Numbered from the stretch's first letter, positions 49,581 through 61,540 are shown. The stretch: DNA of 64,000 nt from Eucalyptus grandis (GCF_016545825.1 NC_052621.1:2194199-2258198), one strand, 5' to 3'. Notes: generated by a model from the sequence alone, not told the origin. Numbers and translations are program-made.

Positions 49581-52527
49581 TTAGTATTTTCCAAAAGCAC
49601 GAAGATCGGCATGATATGTGGCTATCCATTTTCTTATAATCTCAACCTCGGTTTTCCGCTGCTTGACCAACCATATAGGATCTTTTTTTGTCGCTGGCCA
49701 TATGTCCAAACAATGAGAACCTACATGTAAGAAATCATTTTCACAGCATTAATTTCAGCATCGCAATCAGCTTCTATAATTCTGAAGATGGAAAGATAAT
49801 CCATTCCATTCGACTTTGGTTCAGCACGAGTGGAGTCAACACGTACCTTTAGCTGTGTGGATCGCGATGACAGAATTTGAAATATTCTTCAAAATCCTAC
49901 AATTGATGATATGGAAGAATTAGTATGAAATCTTATCCAATTTAGTGATGTTTTCATGGAAATCTATAGGTTTTGATGCTACACGTACCCTCCATAGCTA
50001 AGAGGATCTTGAAGCCCATTGGAGAAAATAATATTGCTGGCGAACCTATGCAAAACAAGTTTTATGTCCTGCAATTTTCCATAGTGAATGAAGAAATAAA
50101 AGGGTGTCATATGTTGTTTGGTGTGTGTATAAGAAAATTAAGAGAGTATCATATCTATGTGATTTTATTTTTGGGACCGTACTTGACCACCATAATGAGT
50201 AGAGACCCAGTGTTGCCGAGGTGCGATGCCGAATTCTCTCTTGCAGCTATTCACAAATTTATCTAGGCCAGAGGGAGCTGGTTGAAACATGGTATTGTTG
50301 GTGATGCTCACAACGAACAGAATCTCGCTACATGTCTGCAAACCCAAACAGCCTCTTTGCTTAGTACAATACAAAATTCGAGTCAATTTCAACTGGTGGT
50401 AGTAAGCTACAATCCGTTCATGATATCCAACTCTGGTATGTACCTGCCAATGCCAACCCAAGTAAGTTTGAGGTAGAGGCGTAGGAGGTGGATTGACATA
50501 GCAGGTCGAATTTCGGTCGGAAGAAGCGAGGCCTGCGAAAATCTTCCCGAGAATGTCATTTCTTGGAGAAGCTCCATTAATGGCATTGCATATCACTTCC
50601 ACTGGACGACTGAGTGGATCATTGTACTGGGCAGCTTCTGCATAGACTAATTTTAAGTACTCCTTGAGCTGTGAAGAACTTTCCAACGGTCTAACAAAAG
50701 ATAAAAGATGCGCATAATTAGATGTATATTCGTCTCTAAAGCATTTCCATTAATTTTTTTTTTAACTAATATCAGAGCTTAAAACCATTATATCATGTTA
50801 GAATCATTCTCTTTGTTTAGCGAAAGTTCATGCTATTATGGAATATATTGTTAGTGTTAAAAAAGCATTTCACACACGTTCTTATCCCCCCTAAATTCGA
50901 AGGTAAGTGAGGGAGTTGACACCTGCAATTCCCAAAGCAAGAATGGATAGACTGATTGTGCAAAGGTTCCTTTCACTGTCAATGTCTGCTATAAATTTCC
51001 AATTAGATATGTCTAACAGTTTCTTATCTTCTAAAACTTACTTATCCTACGGAACATTCTGAGAAGTCTCCAAAATACAATGGGATGTATGATCCCAATT
51101 CCATCATCCACGCACCTGCAAGTTTTGAAAGTTCTGCTCAATTTTGCAAGACCATGAGGCTCAGAAGCAACTCTATCAATTTCCTCCCAAGATTTTCGAA
51201 TGGTCTGGTGGCAAGAAAAACTAGTTTCCTGAAAAAATTAACCAAACAATTATTCAAGTTATCGATTTGATTAACGGAAATGCATGCTAAAGGAAAGAGG
51301 TATAATTCCAGCAATTAAGATTACCAAAAAATCTTTTGCAACTGCTGAATAGATTGTATCCCGAGGCGTGATGTCGGGAGAGGCGAGAATTGGAGCAGAT
51401 GATGCCAATGCTCCGAGTGCCACATGAGGGTACTTCAGTCGAAACCATGCGGCTAGCACTGAAAATCAAACATATGAAGATTTAAAGACCCACTTATAAG
51501 TACTATGTAGAGTATATGTTGTTGTTATATTCCCTGTAAACCTGACAGTAGGCGCTTTCTTCAATGCCATTTAGGGCAAGCTATATCAAACTCGATACGG
51601 ATTGTCGTTGTCAATATGACTAGTGCTCTTTAGGAAAAGTTCTATCCATCATATGTTCAAGGACAAGGACTTTCAGCAGATTGTGTGTGTTTATTACATC
51701 TTGCTATAATCAATGGGAATCCTACATTAGAATTGATCTCGTCAATGTACGTAGTGGGCTATTTTCTTTAATTTCAATGTAAAGCAGTAGTCATATTGCT
51801 GATAACTGAAAATATATTCACTTACTTCCCCCATATGATCCTCCAATGACAATTGTCGGAGAATGTTTGGCATTCAATATTTGTTTCAAGTATACAAGGA
51901 TTTCCGCATAATCAGCAAGAGCTTGGACCGAGGTGAAATATCCGCGAGTGTTAGCGTCTTTTAGTGCTTTGTCCAATGTCCACCCATACGGAATTGATTC
52001 ACCATAAAACCGATGCTGCAAGATTTCAACTTTATGTTCGTAATTGCGCGAATATGTACATATGCGCGACAAACAGAAGGGAAAAAGAAGATACTATTAG
52101 GCAAGTTATGTAGGGCATTTTATTACCTCTATATAGACCAAAAGCGCTTTAAATTCAGCCGCGTTTTCCGTCATGAACCCAACTTCAGTCATGGCGGTGT
52201 CGAAGGGTGCTTCATCACCGAAAAAAACGAAGATCGGGGCCTTGCATTTGCGCCACCCCAGTATTTGGAATTGATCACATATCTTTGTTTGAAAGTAGTG
52301 TAACTTTCCAGCCTATAATTAAAATGATCGAGGGTTTGGTTGTAAAAGAAAGTCTGGAAGTCTTTTGATGAGACGGAAGCTTGAATCGCCCATGTAGGAT
52401 CTTGAATAAACGTTCGGGGAAATATGCCCAGCTTCGGAATATAGTAACCATCGAAGTTCTTCTCGGTAGAAACACAAGCTGAGAAAAGCATTAAAATGAT
52501 CAAAATGCTATAAAGTGATGAAGACAT
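49581..52527 (-). pseudogene. Lysosomal Pro-X carboxypeptidase-like serine peptidase (S28), one frameshift
   Basis: Removes C-terminal residues after proline in lysosome/vacuole-type compartments (family role). Nine exons from 5' to 3': 52527-52127, 52015-51826, 51458-51325, 51228-51116, 50690-50444, 50335-50183, 50068-49989, 49896-49847 and 49720-49581. It begins with a signal peptide (SILIILMLFSACVS). The catalytic serine is in GGSYGG (exon 2/3 border), the aspartate in NGLQDP (exon 7) and the histidine in GSHCLD (exon 9). All splice junctions keep phase. Exon 1, however, is one base short of a whole number of codons: between the residues KYWGGANA and PIFVFFGDEAPFD (near 52236-52244) the frame shifts, and the unshifted frame stops soon after. 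The rest is intact, so the loss is recent or a sequence error. Repaired length would be about 502 residues. Confidence 0.85.
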
Positions 52528-53084
52528 GTTGGGGCGAAGAGGAGGATCCTCGAGATGTTTTTTTTGGCTTCAACCAGTTCACTTTTTTTTATAAAGAAGC
52601 GCACGATCCCATTTTGTACTAATATTTTCTATGCCAAATTACACTAAAACTATTAAATTATACCTTGAATTTGAGTATGTGTTCAAGACCTAATTTGATT
52701 GGAGGACGTGGATAGGTTTGTTAAACCAAGTATATTGGGAAAAAAAAAATCTGAATAGATCACTACCTTATTTGGATTAAATTTTCTTTTCTTGAAGGCC
52801 ACACTAATTCACGTAACGATTTCTTTCCCATTTGAGAAAATTGTCCTAGGTTATCACACCAAAGAATTAACTTCTTGGCTAGATGGTGGATATATTTCTT
52901 TATCCATGAGTCCAATCAACAAGAGTTAAATTTGGAACAAAGAAAAACAAGGATAGCATTTTGGTAAGATACAGAGGACTAAGTTTTTTGTTCTTGTCTA
53001 TTATTGAAATGAAATGGCCTTCTTGAATCAATTCATCATTGATATTTTTTGTAATAGCAATTCAACATGTCATTGTTTCATAGC

Positions 53085-53195
53085 AAGGAGATTGGCATAT
53101 ATTTAGTTATCCACACTTCGATAATTCGCTGCATGACCAATCAATTTGGATCTATCTGTGTCTTTGGTAATAAATCCAAACAAAGGGAACTTGCA
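53085..53195 (-). pseudogene. Relic of the last exon of another S28 carboxypeptidase
   Basis: On the minus strand this reads LDLLPKTQIDPN, a stop, then LVMQRIIEVWITKY. This aligns with LDIWPATKKDPIWLVKQRKT of the neighbouring gene's exon 9. Its place just upstream of the gene, in the same orientation, suggests a former tandem array. Confidence 0.7.
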
Positions 53196-53199
53196 AAAC

Positions 53200-54820
53200 A
53201 TATAAGTAGTGACAAGAATATATTTTGAATTTGAACTCATGAAGATAACCCAATCCAAAGTAGAAAATCCAAATCCAAATAGGGCTTATGGTTTGATGCC
53301 CAAACAAGCAAGAACTTACACAGATACTTTCTACTTTGGAGTTAGATTCCTAATTTGAGTAGGGTGACTTCTCTTATTTCATTTGAATTATTCACAAGTA
53401 CGTGAGACAAGTCGCAAGCAACAAATAAATTGGCCTAGTTATGTACCTTTCTCTATATAGACAACGCCACCATCTAGATTGTTCTTCAGGATCGTAAGAT
53501 TAAAAAAGAGATCAAATTGTTAGGCCTATTTGGGGGACGACCGTGAGCTCTCTCCTCTCCCTCTCATCTCCTCTCTCTCATGCCTTGAAAGAGCTTGCTT
53601 CCGTCGTCTTATCCCATGAATTAAGGGATTTTTGGTCGGTTTTTTGTCCACCTACCAAGCCTGCCAACTGAGCTGGTTCATCTACTCTTCGGACTTAGCC
53701 AATTTTTTTAACTTCTGCAGTTGTTGAGTGTCCAGACTTTGCTATGACTTTCGCGTGCTTTCAGCAGCTTATCCCTGGCCAATTCTTGTCCACTTGCACT
53801 ACTAATTATGGTCTTCCATCACGTGCAAAGATCAGGCTGGTTGGACAGGTGAGGAGGATATGGCGGGGCCACGAAGTTGCTTACTCAACAACTCCGAAAT
53901 CAGACCAACTTATGGACCGAGATTTGTCAGCTGGTTTGGGTGCTTTAATCCATCAATTTGGCTGCGATTTTTTATCAATTAGCAAGCTCATACATAGTAG
54001 TTTAAGATCTCGACCAGATTTTGTAATTTTGCCCACCCAATTTTGCAAGAGAGTCCCTCAAAGTTTGCCATTTTCTTATCCAAAAATACCAAATTCAATA
54101 CAAATTTGGTCTTTTTGGCTCGATTTGATTGATTCGACTTGGCCAAATTCAATTTCAACTTAATTAGTGACCAAGATGATGATTTATGGGCTCGGGCGCA
54201 AATTTTGCAAAATTTGCGAATTGGTTCATCAACTTTTAGAAATTGCATTTTGGCCCCAATTTGCCATTTGAATTCCAATATGACCTCCTAGGCTTGGCTA
54301 GTCACATTTAGATCATTGGCACCAACTTTTTTTTTTTTTTTTTTTTTAATCTTTTTTTATATATTTTTAATTTTTTCTTCTTGTTTTTTAAAGTAAAAAC
54401 ATCTTCCATTTAAAACACTATATTAAATGCCTAGATAATCTATATGCAAGAATTTAACTTGAAATATTTTTGTGGAAAAACAAGTTCCCAAGTTTTTGGA
54501 AATGATTTTTTTGGGCGAATTTAGGTGTCAACACATACAAACTCATAGATTAATTTGAAAAACCCACGAGACAAAATTATAAAAGAAGGACCTTGGAGGG
54601 AGAAGCAGCGCGAACAGAAATTGGCTCGGGTTCTCCAAGCCGAACAGATATCCGATGGAGGAACGGCTTCCCGCATGCATCATGATTCCACCCCCGTTGA
54701 ATTTCTTCTTCTTCAAATGTTTTTCTTTTCGTTTCTTTTTCTTGATTAGAAGATAACGGATTAGACTTTATATTTTTAGTTTTCGATCCCATGGATGACC
54801 ATGACTTTGTCTTTGGATGA
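53200..54820. other. Unassigned DNA between carboxypeptidase relic and P450 pseudogene
   Basis: Contains an open frame of 139 codons at 53744-54163 with no recognised domain, a long T-run near 54328-54348 and low-complexity sequence. It could be part of a retrotransposon, but I see no LTR pair or polymerase motif. Confidence 0.35.
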
Positions 54821-54823
54821 CAG

Positions 54824-55720
54824 GAAGAGCATGACAAGATCAGAGCGAAGAAATATCATTGCGAGAGTCTGGACTGGAATGACTACAGGTCTATGCCTTC
54901 CATGCAATGCGTAAGTCGAACGGGACTCTCGTGGCCATGGGTTCGGAAAAAGCATGACGCTTTCACTAGTTTTACGAACTTTAATGCTGTGCGATGCATG
55001 TGTTTTCAGGTTATCAATGAGACTCTGCGGGTTGCAAACATCATTAGCAAGGTATCGGGCGGGCGATGACGGATGTCAACGTGAAAGGTAAAGGAGAATT
55101 TTCTCGATTTGGTTCCATGTGGGGATGGGCCGATCGATCGAATTTGCTGGGTTATCTCTGTGCATGCATTCCTAAAGGGTGGGAAGTACTCGCTTTGTTT
55201 CGCACCGTGCATCTAGATCAACATCACTTCGAGGAAGCTCGAACTTTTAACCCACGGAGATGGCAGGTATTGCTCTGTCCTCCCCTCTGTTCCTGCGAAT
55301 CTTGGTTCGACCTTGAAAAAAAAATGATCTATCTTCAATTGACTGATTGATAACTGTGAATTATACGCAGAGCAATTCTGGCTCGCCGACCCCGGAAACA
55401 TCTTTACGCCATCCGGAGGAGGGCCTCAACTCTGTCCCGCACAGGGGCTAGTTAGAGTAGAGATATCGTTTCAGGTACTAAATATGGCACCCTCTTTGCT
55501 TGTATTTCTTTTCCCCTCAGGCAACAGTGAACGTTAACGATGGCGAACTCACTTTTCACTTCACGTGACAGTTGGGTGCCGGTGGAAGAAGATAAGTTTA
55601 GTTTTCTTCCCAACGACACGGATACAGAAGCCATACCCCATCTATGTTCATCCACGCAACGCACCTGGGCAATGTACATAGGGAGAAGAAAAACTGTCCG
55701 GGATGCAAAATGGACGAAGC
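54824..55720 (+). pseudogene. CYP90-type (brassinosteroid 23-hydroxylase-like) cytochrome P450 fragment
   Basis: Exon-like pieces: 54824-54910 (EEHDKIRAKKYHCESLDWND, ending SMQC), 55010-55087 ([13 protein letters not shown] with a one-base deletion, then RAMTDVNVK), about 55145-55266 ([20 protein letters not shown], then FNPRRWQ), about 55370-55450 (heme-loop region) and about 55560-55660 (SWVPVEEDKFSF). The motifs fit CYP90C/D, which hydroxylate brassinosteroid precursors. It is dead: the 5' exons are absent, exon 2 is frameshifted and an acceptor AG is lost before the third piece. The heme loop has a one-base deletion and lacks the normal Phe and Arg around its Cys. Confidence 0.85.
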
Positions 55721-55739
55721 TAGTGGTTGTAGAATAGAA

Positions 55740-57750
55740 GATGCAAGGGGGGATTCAATGTATTGGATCTAATAACAAATCAAGTCACTTGTAATGTAAT
55801 ATAGGATGCAACTCTTGAGATTATTTCGTTCATTCGATCCGATTCACCGCTGAGAGCAATAGCCACTATTTACAATGCACATGGATGGAGAGAGAGAGAG
55901 AGAGGAGTTGTGATAATTCTTGAAGCACAAGCAAACATGAATATAGACACCTCTTTCTTTTTTTGGCGAAGTAATGAATATCTTATCTACCTACCCTTGT
56001 TAGTGCCTGGATTTTGTCCCCAAAAATATTCCGCTCTTATGTTGGCACATGAGGGAAGCAAATATGACTTATTCGACCGCATTTAGTCGACTGCATCGAT
56101 CAAGCATTTAAGCCCCGGAGAGATCTCTTTATTTGCAAAATCCCAAGGACAATCAATTTGAATGTGGAAAGTGCAAATTCAGAGAAGAATGCAGGAAGGA
56201 ACACGGTAAAGGAGAGACTGTGGTCATTGCTTTCCATCAGGTAGTATTGTCTAGATTAGTTCTATTAGGAAAAATCAAATTACTCAAAAGATAGATGGGT
56301 CACGCTTAGACCTCGCTGAAAATATGAATTTCATATCTCATGAAAGATTCATCTACAATTAACCGTGCTTGTACTAGCGTCCTGTGGCATGGGCCATGTA
56401 GACACTTACAGAACAAAATGAGAGGCATCTCTCCCTTTTTAGATTTCGAATTGTCTTCTGGGTCGCCGAGATGCTTCCAAGTGATTCTAGCAAAGAACAT
56501 GTGCTACTGCTTCTCCTTACTGCTTGTTGCTTCTTCGACAAGTTTGACCTTCTTCGAGTTGTCGTTGTTGACAGGGGAAAGTTTCTCGAGGAAGGATTTC
56601 AGTCCGGAGATCTGATTGTCTTCAACGGGAGACTTCTTCCTCGATGTTTGCTCTTGCATTATCGATCGAGTGTAAAGATGAATGCAAAGCGTCGTACTCA
56701 CTCCTGCAAAATGGTCTGCATAATCGCAAAAAATGTGATTCATAAATACAAGGGCTTCAAATCAACTCAATAGGTACACTTGCAGACAACCGACTAGCAA
56801 CCGTGATATATTGGTAGCAAATGGAACTGAGATTTGAGCAATTTATCTCTTTGATTTCAGCCAACAATACAATTGATGACTCGGAATTAAACTAACTACA
56901 TGCACGCCAGTCTTTTGCTATGGCATCCAAGGTTAATAGTTTAAGTTAACATTCAGTCTTCGAGCAATACCTATCCCGTGTTTTCTTTTCCGACTTTAGT
57001 TTTAATAAAGAAAAGGAAGTAAACAGGTCACATATTTTATTGCTATTTATTCTTGTTCTTGCTTCTGCATACATACGACCGTAAGCATAAATTGGCTTTG
57101 CCGTGTTCTTCTTAAAAAAACAAATGCCCTCTCCAATAGAATGCCCTACACAAATTACTTATCACATGGCTAGGCTCCATTTTCTGCAAAGTTCTAATTA
57201 TCTTGACGTAAACTTCCATTTGATTAATTCCACATGTTACAAAATGTACCAATCATCACCTATAATATTAAGTGATGCTTGGCTACTTATGTCACACTCC
57301 TAATTGTATGTTATTTCTAGCCTCATCAAGAATTCCAAATATGGATGTGTGAGTTGGTTTATAAGCAAAAATACTTTATTCTTTATATGTTTCTTTTTCT
57401 TATGAGACAGACACTATTGAGATCAACTCATCCAACTATTGCTTGCCCTTGAATACAAGAAAGGAAGATCAAGCGCAACTTGAACGTGAGTTTGTCTTAC
57501 TTAATTAGAATGTGAGTCCAAAACATTGCTGAATTCTGGACGGACATGAAACGTAAAGGCGTACTTAATGAAAGTGTCGAGTCTCTATGATTCCTCGTCA
57601 AAGAATAGAAGTACATCAGTAAAGAACTCTCTAGTCACAAGCCAAAAAACCATCCCTTAGAGCGATGAGAAATCCTCTATTTAAGTAGTGAAATCATCGC
57701 TCGCAATTACCCACAGCAAGCACCTTTTGAATCTCTATCGAGTGTGCCAT
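55740..57750. other. Intergenic DNA, no gene recognised
   Basis: Contains a short GA run at 55886-55904 and open frames below 100 codons without known domains. The last 200 bases probably include the promoter of the repeat-protein gene that follows. Confidence 0.4.
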
Positions 57751-57753
57751 TCC

Positions 57754-58492
57754 ATGACCATGGCAAGCCATTACTTCGCAGTCATCTTCATAGTGAGCGC
57801 CATGTTCTACGTCAGTGGTACAGGTATCAAGTCACTCCATCTAGCTCTCTTTCTCGATTCATTACAGTCATACCGTCTTTTACATTGCGACTAAATTTTT
57901 TTCCTTCCTATCAGATGCAGGAAGATTCTGTCCACCTCCGCTTTGTCGTTGTCGGCGTCCCTTTTGCAGGCCGCCTAACCCATCCGAAACTCTCAAAAGC
58001 GATGAGGTAAAGCCTCATAGCATCCAAACTCCTCTCAGCTCCAAGTGGTTGCAGGATTGGGACCCCCCTACCCCCACGAAACCTAGCGGTCCAGCAGAGG
58101 AGCCTGCACCTCCTAATTCAGACCTCGTTACATCCCCCAAGAAGCCTGGGTTGCAGTATTGGGAACCTGGTACACCCCACAAGCAAACTCCCCATATCGC
58201 AGAGGAGCCTGCAGTTCCCAATTCACCCCTCAAGCAAACTCCCCATACCGATGAAGTAAAGCCTCATAGCATCCAAACTCCTCTCAGCTCCAAGTGGTTG
58301 CAGGATTGGGACCCCCCTACCCCCAAGAAACCAAGCGGTCCAGCAGAGGAGCCTGCACCTCCTAACTCAGACCTCGTTACATCCCCGAAGAAGCCTGGGT
58401 TGCAGTATTGGGAACCTGGTACACCCCCCAAGCAAACTCCCCATATCGCAGAGGAGCCTGCAGTTCCCAGTTCACCCCGTTACGCCCCCTAA
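57754..58492 (+). CDS. Secreted Cys-cluster, proline-rich tandem-repeat protein of unknown function
   Basis: Not recognised. Two exons, 57754-57823 and 57915-58492, with a GT-AG intron of 91 bases. The start is either ATG 57754 or the better-context ATG 57760 (213 residues). Residues 1-20 form a signal peptide (ASHYFAVIFIVSAMFYVSG). A compact cluster CPPPLCRCRRPFC follows at residues 27-39. From residue 51 an 83-residue unit is repeated almost exactly (51-133, then 134 to near the end at 213). Each unit holds two related half-units: LQDWDPPTP, then AEEPAPPNS; and LQYWEPGTP, then AEEPAVPNS. The DNA repeat has a 249-base period and few differences, so the doubling is recent. It may be an extracellular structural protein or a precursor cut into several peptides. 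The exon junction restores one frame across the intron, which supports a real gene. Confidence 0.68.
58001..58483. repeat. 249-bp coding tandem repeat
   Basis: The first unit is 58001-58249 and the second runs from 58250 to about 58483. The visible differences are only a handful of single bases. The unit length is a multiple of three, so the frame is kept. Confidence 0.95.
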
Positions 58493-59648
58493 GAGCCCTG
58501 GGTTGCCAAATTGGGAGTTCTGAGTGTTGGAGGTGTTTGAGTTCTGTAGGTGGATGTTAGCTCCTAGTGAGAATCACGTCCAATAAGATGCCGTTGAGAA
58601 ATCAGCTGTTGAAATGTGTTCTGAGTTTGCATGTGTGAGGTTTTTACTCTTTTTCTTAGTACTTGATGCACGAGACATTTAGTTTCGTGTAACCTAATCG
58701 TGGTGTGATTGTCATATTAAATAAATAAAAAGTATGTTCGACTCTAGAATTAATTTATGTTGTGGGCAACTCTACAAAGTGCCAAGTGGAGAATTGGAAC
58801 CTTAATCATTGGAATGATGAAGCATTGATGCTATTTGGTTGATCAAGCAATAGTGCTTCACCATCCGGCCTTGACAGGGATTAGATGGGATTAGTTATAT
58901 CCCATTCGGCATAGACCCTTTGATATTCATTGTGCCTATGAGCTATTGAGAGGCATGGACAGGTCCACATATCAGCGCTGAGAAAAACGAAGATGTGCGT
59001 GTCCTCTCAAGTTCTGAGATACAAAGAGTAGCACAATAGATCTTTAATCAAAGCACAATTCAATGAATCATAGATTAACAGGTCTTACGACTCTCCTTCG
59101 GGTGGCTAAAATGCAATATCATAACAATAATTTGAAAATAGCAATCGACCAAGAGAATCATTTTCCATAATATTTCATATCATTGGGTTCATTCACGTGC
59201 ATTCTGGAAAAAGGAAAGAGGGGAAAATAATTTTTGATTTAACATCTAACCAGTCATGGAGACAAATATCTTACACTAGGGTTAATGACGAATTTGGAAT
59301 AATTAGAAATTTGAAAAAGAAAAGAAAAAAAAAAAGACTTTGATTCAGCAAATGATGTTGTTAATGATGATGATGATTCGAGTCCAAGAATGAAAGCGCT
59401 CCTGAGAGCAGGCACTTTCTTTATCCCTCGGGTTTCAGAACCATTAGGAAAGCCCTATTACAAGATGTTGCAAGGGGGAAGCCGACTCACAGGTTTAAAA
59501 TAGTTCGAGCAGAGTTGCCGCAGGTGTAAGAATTAAGCTATTCCAAGATCGATGAATCAGCTTTTTTCTTATTTCTGGCCAGACTATAATCATCTTTTCT
59601 CACCTTCTCGATCTTACCACTTCATGATTTTTGGACTTTTGAATTTAG
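58493..59648. other. Intergenic DNA
   Basis: 3' region of the repeat-protein gene, then AT-rich sequence with a short GAT run near 59362. No gene is recognised. Confidence 0.4.
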
Positions 59649-59939
59649 GAGTTGCACGCCGTGGTTGGTGAACATGGGACTCAATTGTCTGGTGAGCAGA
59701 AGCGAAGACTAGCCATAGCAAGAGCGATTCTTAAAGATTCTCGTATTTTGGTCCTGGATGAAGCCACAAGTTCACTCGACATGGAATCCAAGAGGATAGT
59801 CCAAGAGGCCCTTGACAGGATTATGGGCAACCGCACAACTGTTATTGTTGCCCACCATACGAGCGCTGTTAGGAATGCGACTATTATTCATTGTGGGAAA
59901 ATGGTGGAGAAAGGTAGGTCGCAATCTGACTTGAATTAA
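59649..59939 (+). pseudogene. ABCB (P-glycoprotein-like) transporter, C-terminal nucleotide-binding domain fragment
   Basis: About 96 residues resembling the end of an ABCB nucleotide-binding domain: [20 protein letters not shown] (signature LSGEQ instead of LSGGQ), the Walker [13 protein letters not shown], and an H-loop IVAHHTS where relatives have IVAHRLS. It follows a TTTAG acceptor-like site. No membrane domain, Walker A or normal C-terminal tail is nearby. It is therefore a relic, not a working transporter. Confidence 0.8.
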
Positions 59940-60001
59940 ACAATGGAACTATGAATTTAGCGAAGCAACTATTATTCCTAGTTCGTACAAGTATATCGTG
60001 A

Positions 60002-61540
60002 CTAAGCAAGCTCCTAAGTCCACTCTCCAGCTGACCTGTTCAGATTTCATAAAACCAGAATCTTGTCCCAAATCGATTTCGAAATAAGCATTAGAAGAAC
60101 ACGCGTTCTCTTGCTTCAGCTTCTAGCTTGCACAACAAACATTTGTCATCAACAGAGCACCACTTCCTCATTCTATCTCCAGTTTGCTGCGTCTCATGAA
60201 TAACCAACCAAACAATAGAAGCATGCTTCGGGACACTTGCCCAATAAGTCTGGGCATTGGACCTTATACCTCTGAGGCTTAAGCAGTTTCCAAGCTTCCT
60301 GTTGAGTAAACTTCCCATGACAGAAGATTTAGATTTTAAATCTTTTGGTTTTCCTTATCTATGGTCGGTTTAAGTTGTGAAATTATAGTTTCTTTCTACA
60401 ATATGGTGACCTCTCTGGTTTTTCTTTTGTGTATAAATCTGCTTTGCTGACATCCTGCATTTCTCTTCGAAAGTTCTTTCTTGTTTTGGTCAACATACCT
60501 ATCCCTTGGTTTTTAAGTTCAGTGCCTATGTTTTGAATATCGTGATTGTTATGGAATTTCAATCTTTTTCGGATGCTACACCTTATAAGACGATGGACAA
60601 GGTCGCCGCTTTGAAAGGAAGGGATTTACAGTTCTTTTCTTGAAATCCTTGAGATACCTTCGGAACGTTCTTTTCATGCACATGTAGTATTTTGGTGGTT
60701 TCTGTTCATGTAATCAACCTGGAAGGATGTAATGCGTTGAAAAAGATGGCGATAACACAAGTAGAACTGGGAAGAGAGCAGCATATACACCTTGACCATG
60801 GTTGTCCTTCCTCTATTCAGCTGAAGTTGTCTTGTTGGCGTTGCTTCATGTTATGGAAGAAGGAAAGCACCAAGTCCTGACTAAAAATCATGTCCTGACA
60901 AAGGAAAGAACCACGTCCGAACCCTTTTCTCTTGCGGTTTCTCTGCGAAGAATTCCCGAAAAGGAATTTCATGGTTGAATTACTTAGACTGTCGTCATAT
61001 CATCATATCATCAAATTATCATAAATATCTCAGCTCCTGAAGTATAGCAGAAATTTGAATTGTGGAATTGAAAGGGGAGGTATTATGTTGGCTGCTTCAA
61101 AATCGTCGATGAATCCCTCTATAGCCATGGAAGATGGCCCATGACACCATATGACATGATATTGTACCAGTTTTCGTGGCAGTCTTTATATTCTATTTTG
61201 ACACCAATAAATATAAATGGTTTCTCATTTTTGTATTTTTGTAAGAGGGGAGATTGAGGGAAAATATAATTTTTTGAGTATTTTCGACTCCCGTTTTGCT
61301 CACCCAAGCTTCCCAAACAAAGCCTAAAACATGCCTTGACACTGCTATAGTTTTTGTTCAATGGCTTCATCCTGTGAAATTAGCTTGGACATAATAAATG
61401 AAGGTCGCGACCCATGATGTGACTTAAGGCTGAATTATAAGTGCACATAAGCTCATTTTCTCTTTGGTTTGTAATTCCACCGTTCCGACCGAAAATATCT
61501 CCGTTTTCATCTACAAATACAAAACTCATTTTCACTTTGA
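60002..61540. repeat. Segmental duplication, copy B (uninterrupted)
   Basis: Paralogue of 39008-40599 plus 46538-46990, without the MITE and LINE found in copy A. On the minus strand, 60318-60091 encodes a zf-RVT-like relic (IVWLVIHETQQTGDRMRKWC, then CLLCKLEAEARE). Its right end lies just before the ENGase promoter and may contribute sequence to it. Confidence 0.85.

Noticed and set aside
53744..54163. 139-codon open frame
   Set aside because: No domain, no signal peptide, no splice context; possibly retrotransposon-derived but no LTR pair or polymerase motif was found.
56306..56773. Overlapping open frames on both strands
   Set aside because: Fewer than 101 codons each, with no motif that I can tie to a family; not enough to call a gene.
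58049..58492. Repeat protein as a CEP or other known signalling-peptide precursor
   Set aside because: The WEPGTP...PH phrases recall proline-rich peptide hormones only loosely; the defining CEP core is absent, so no known family is assigned.
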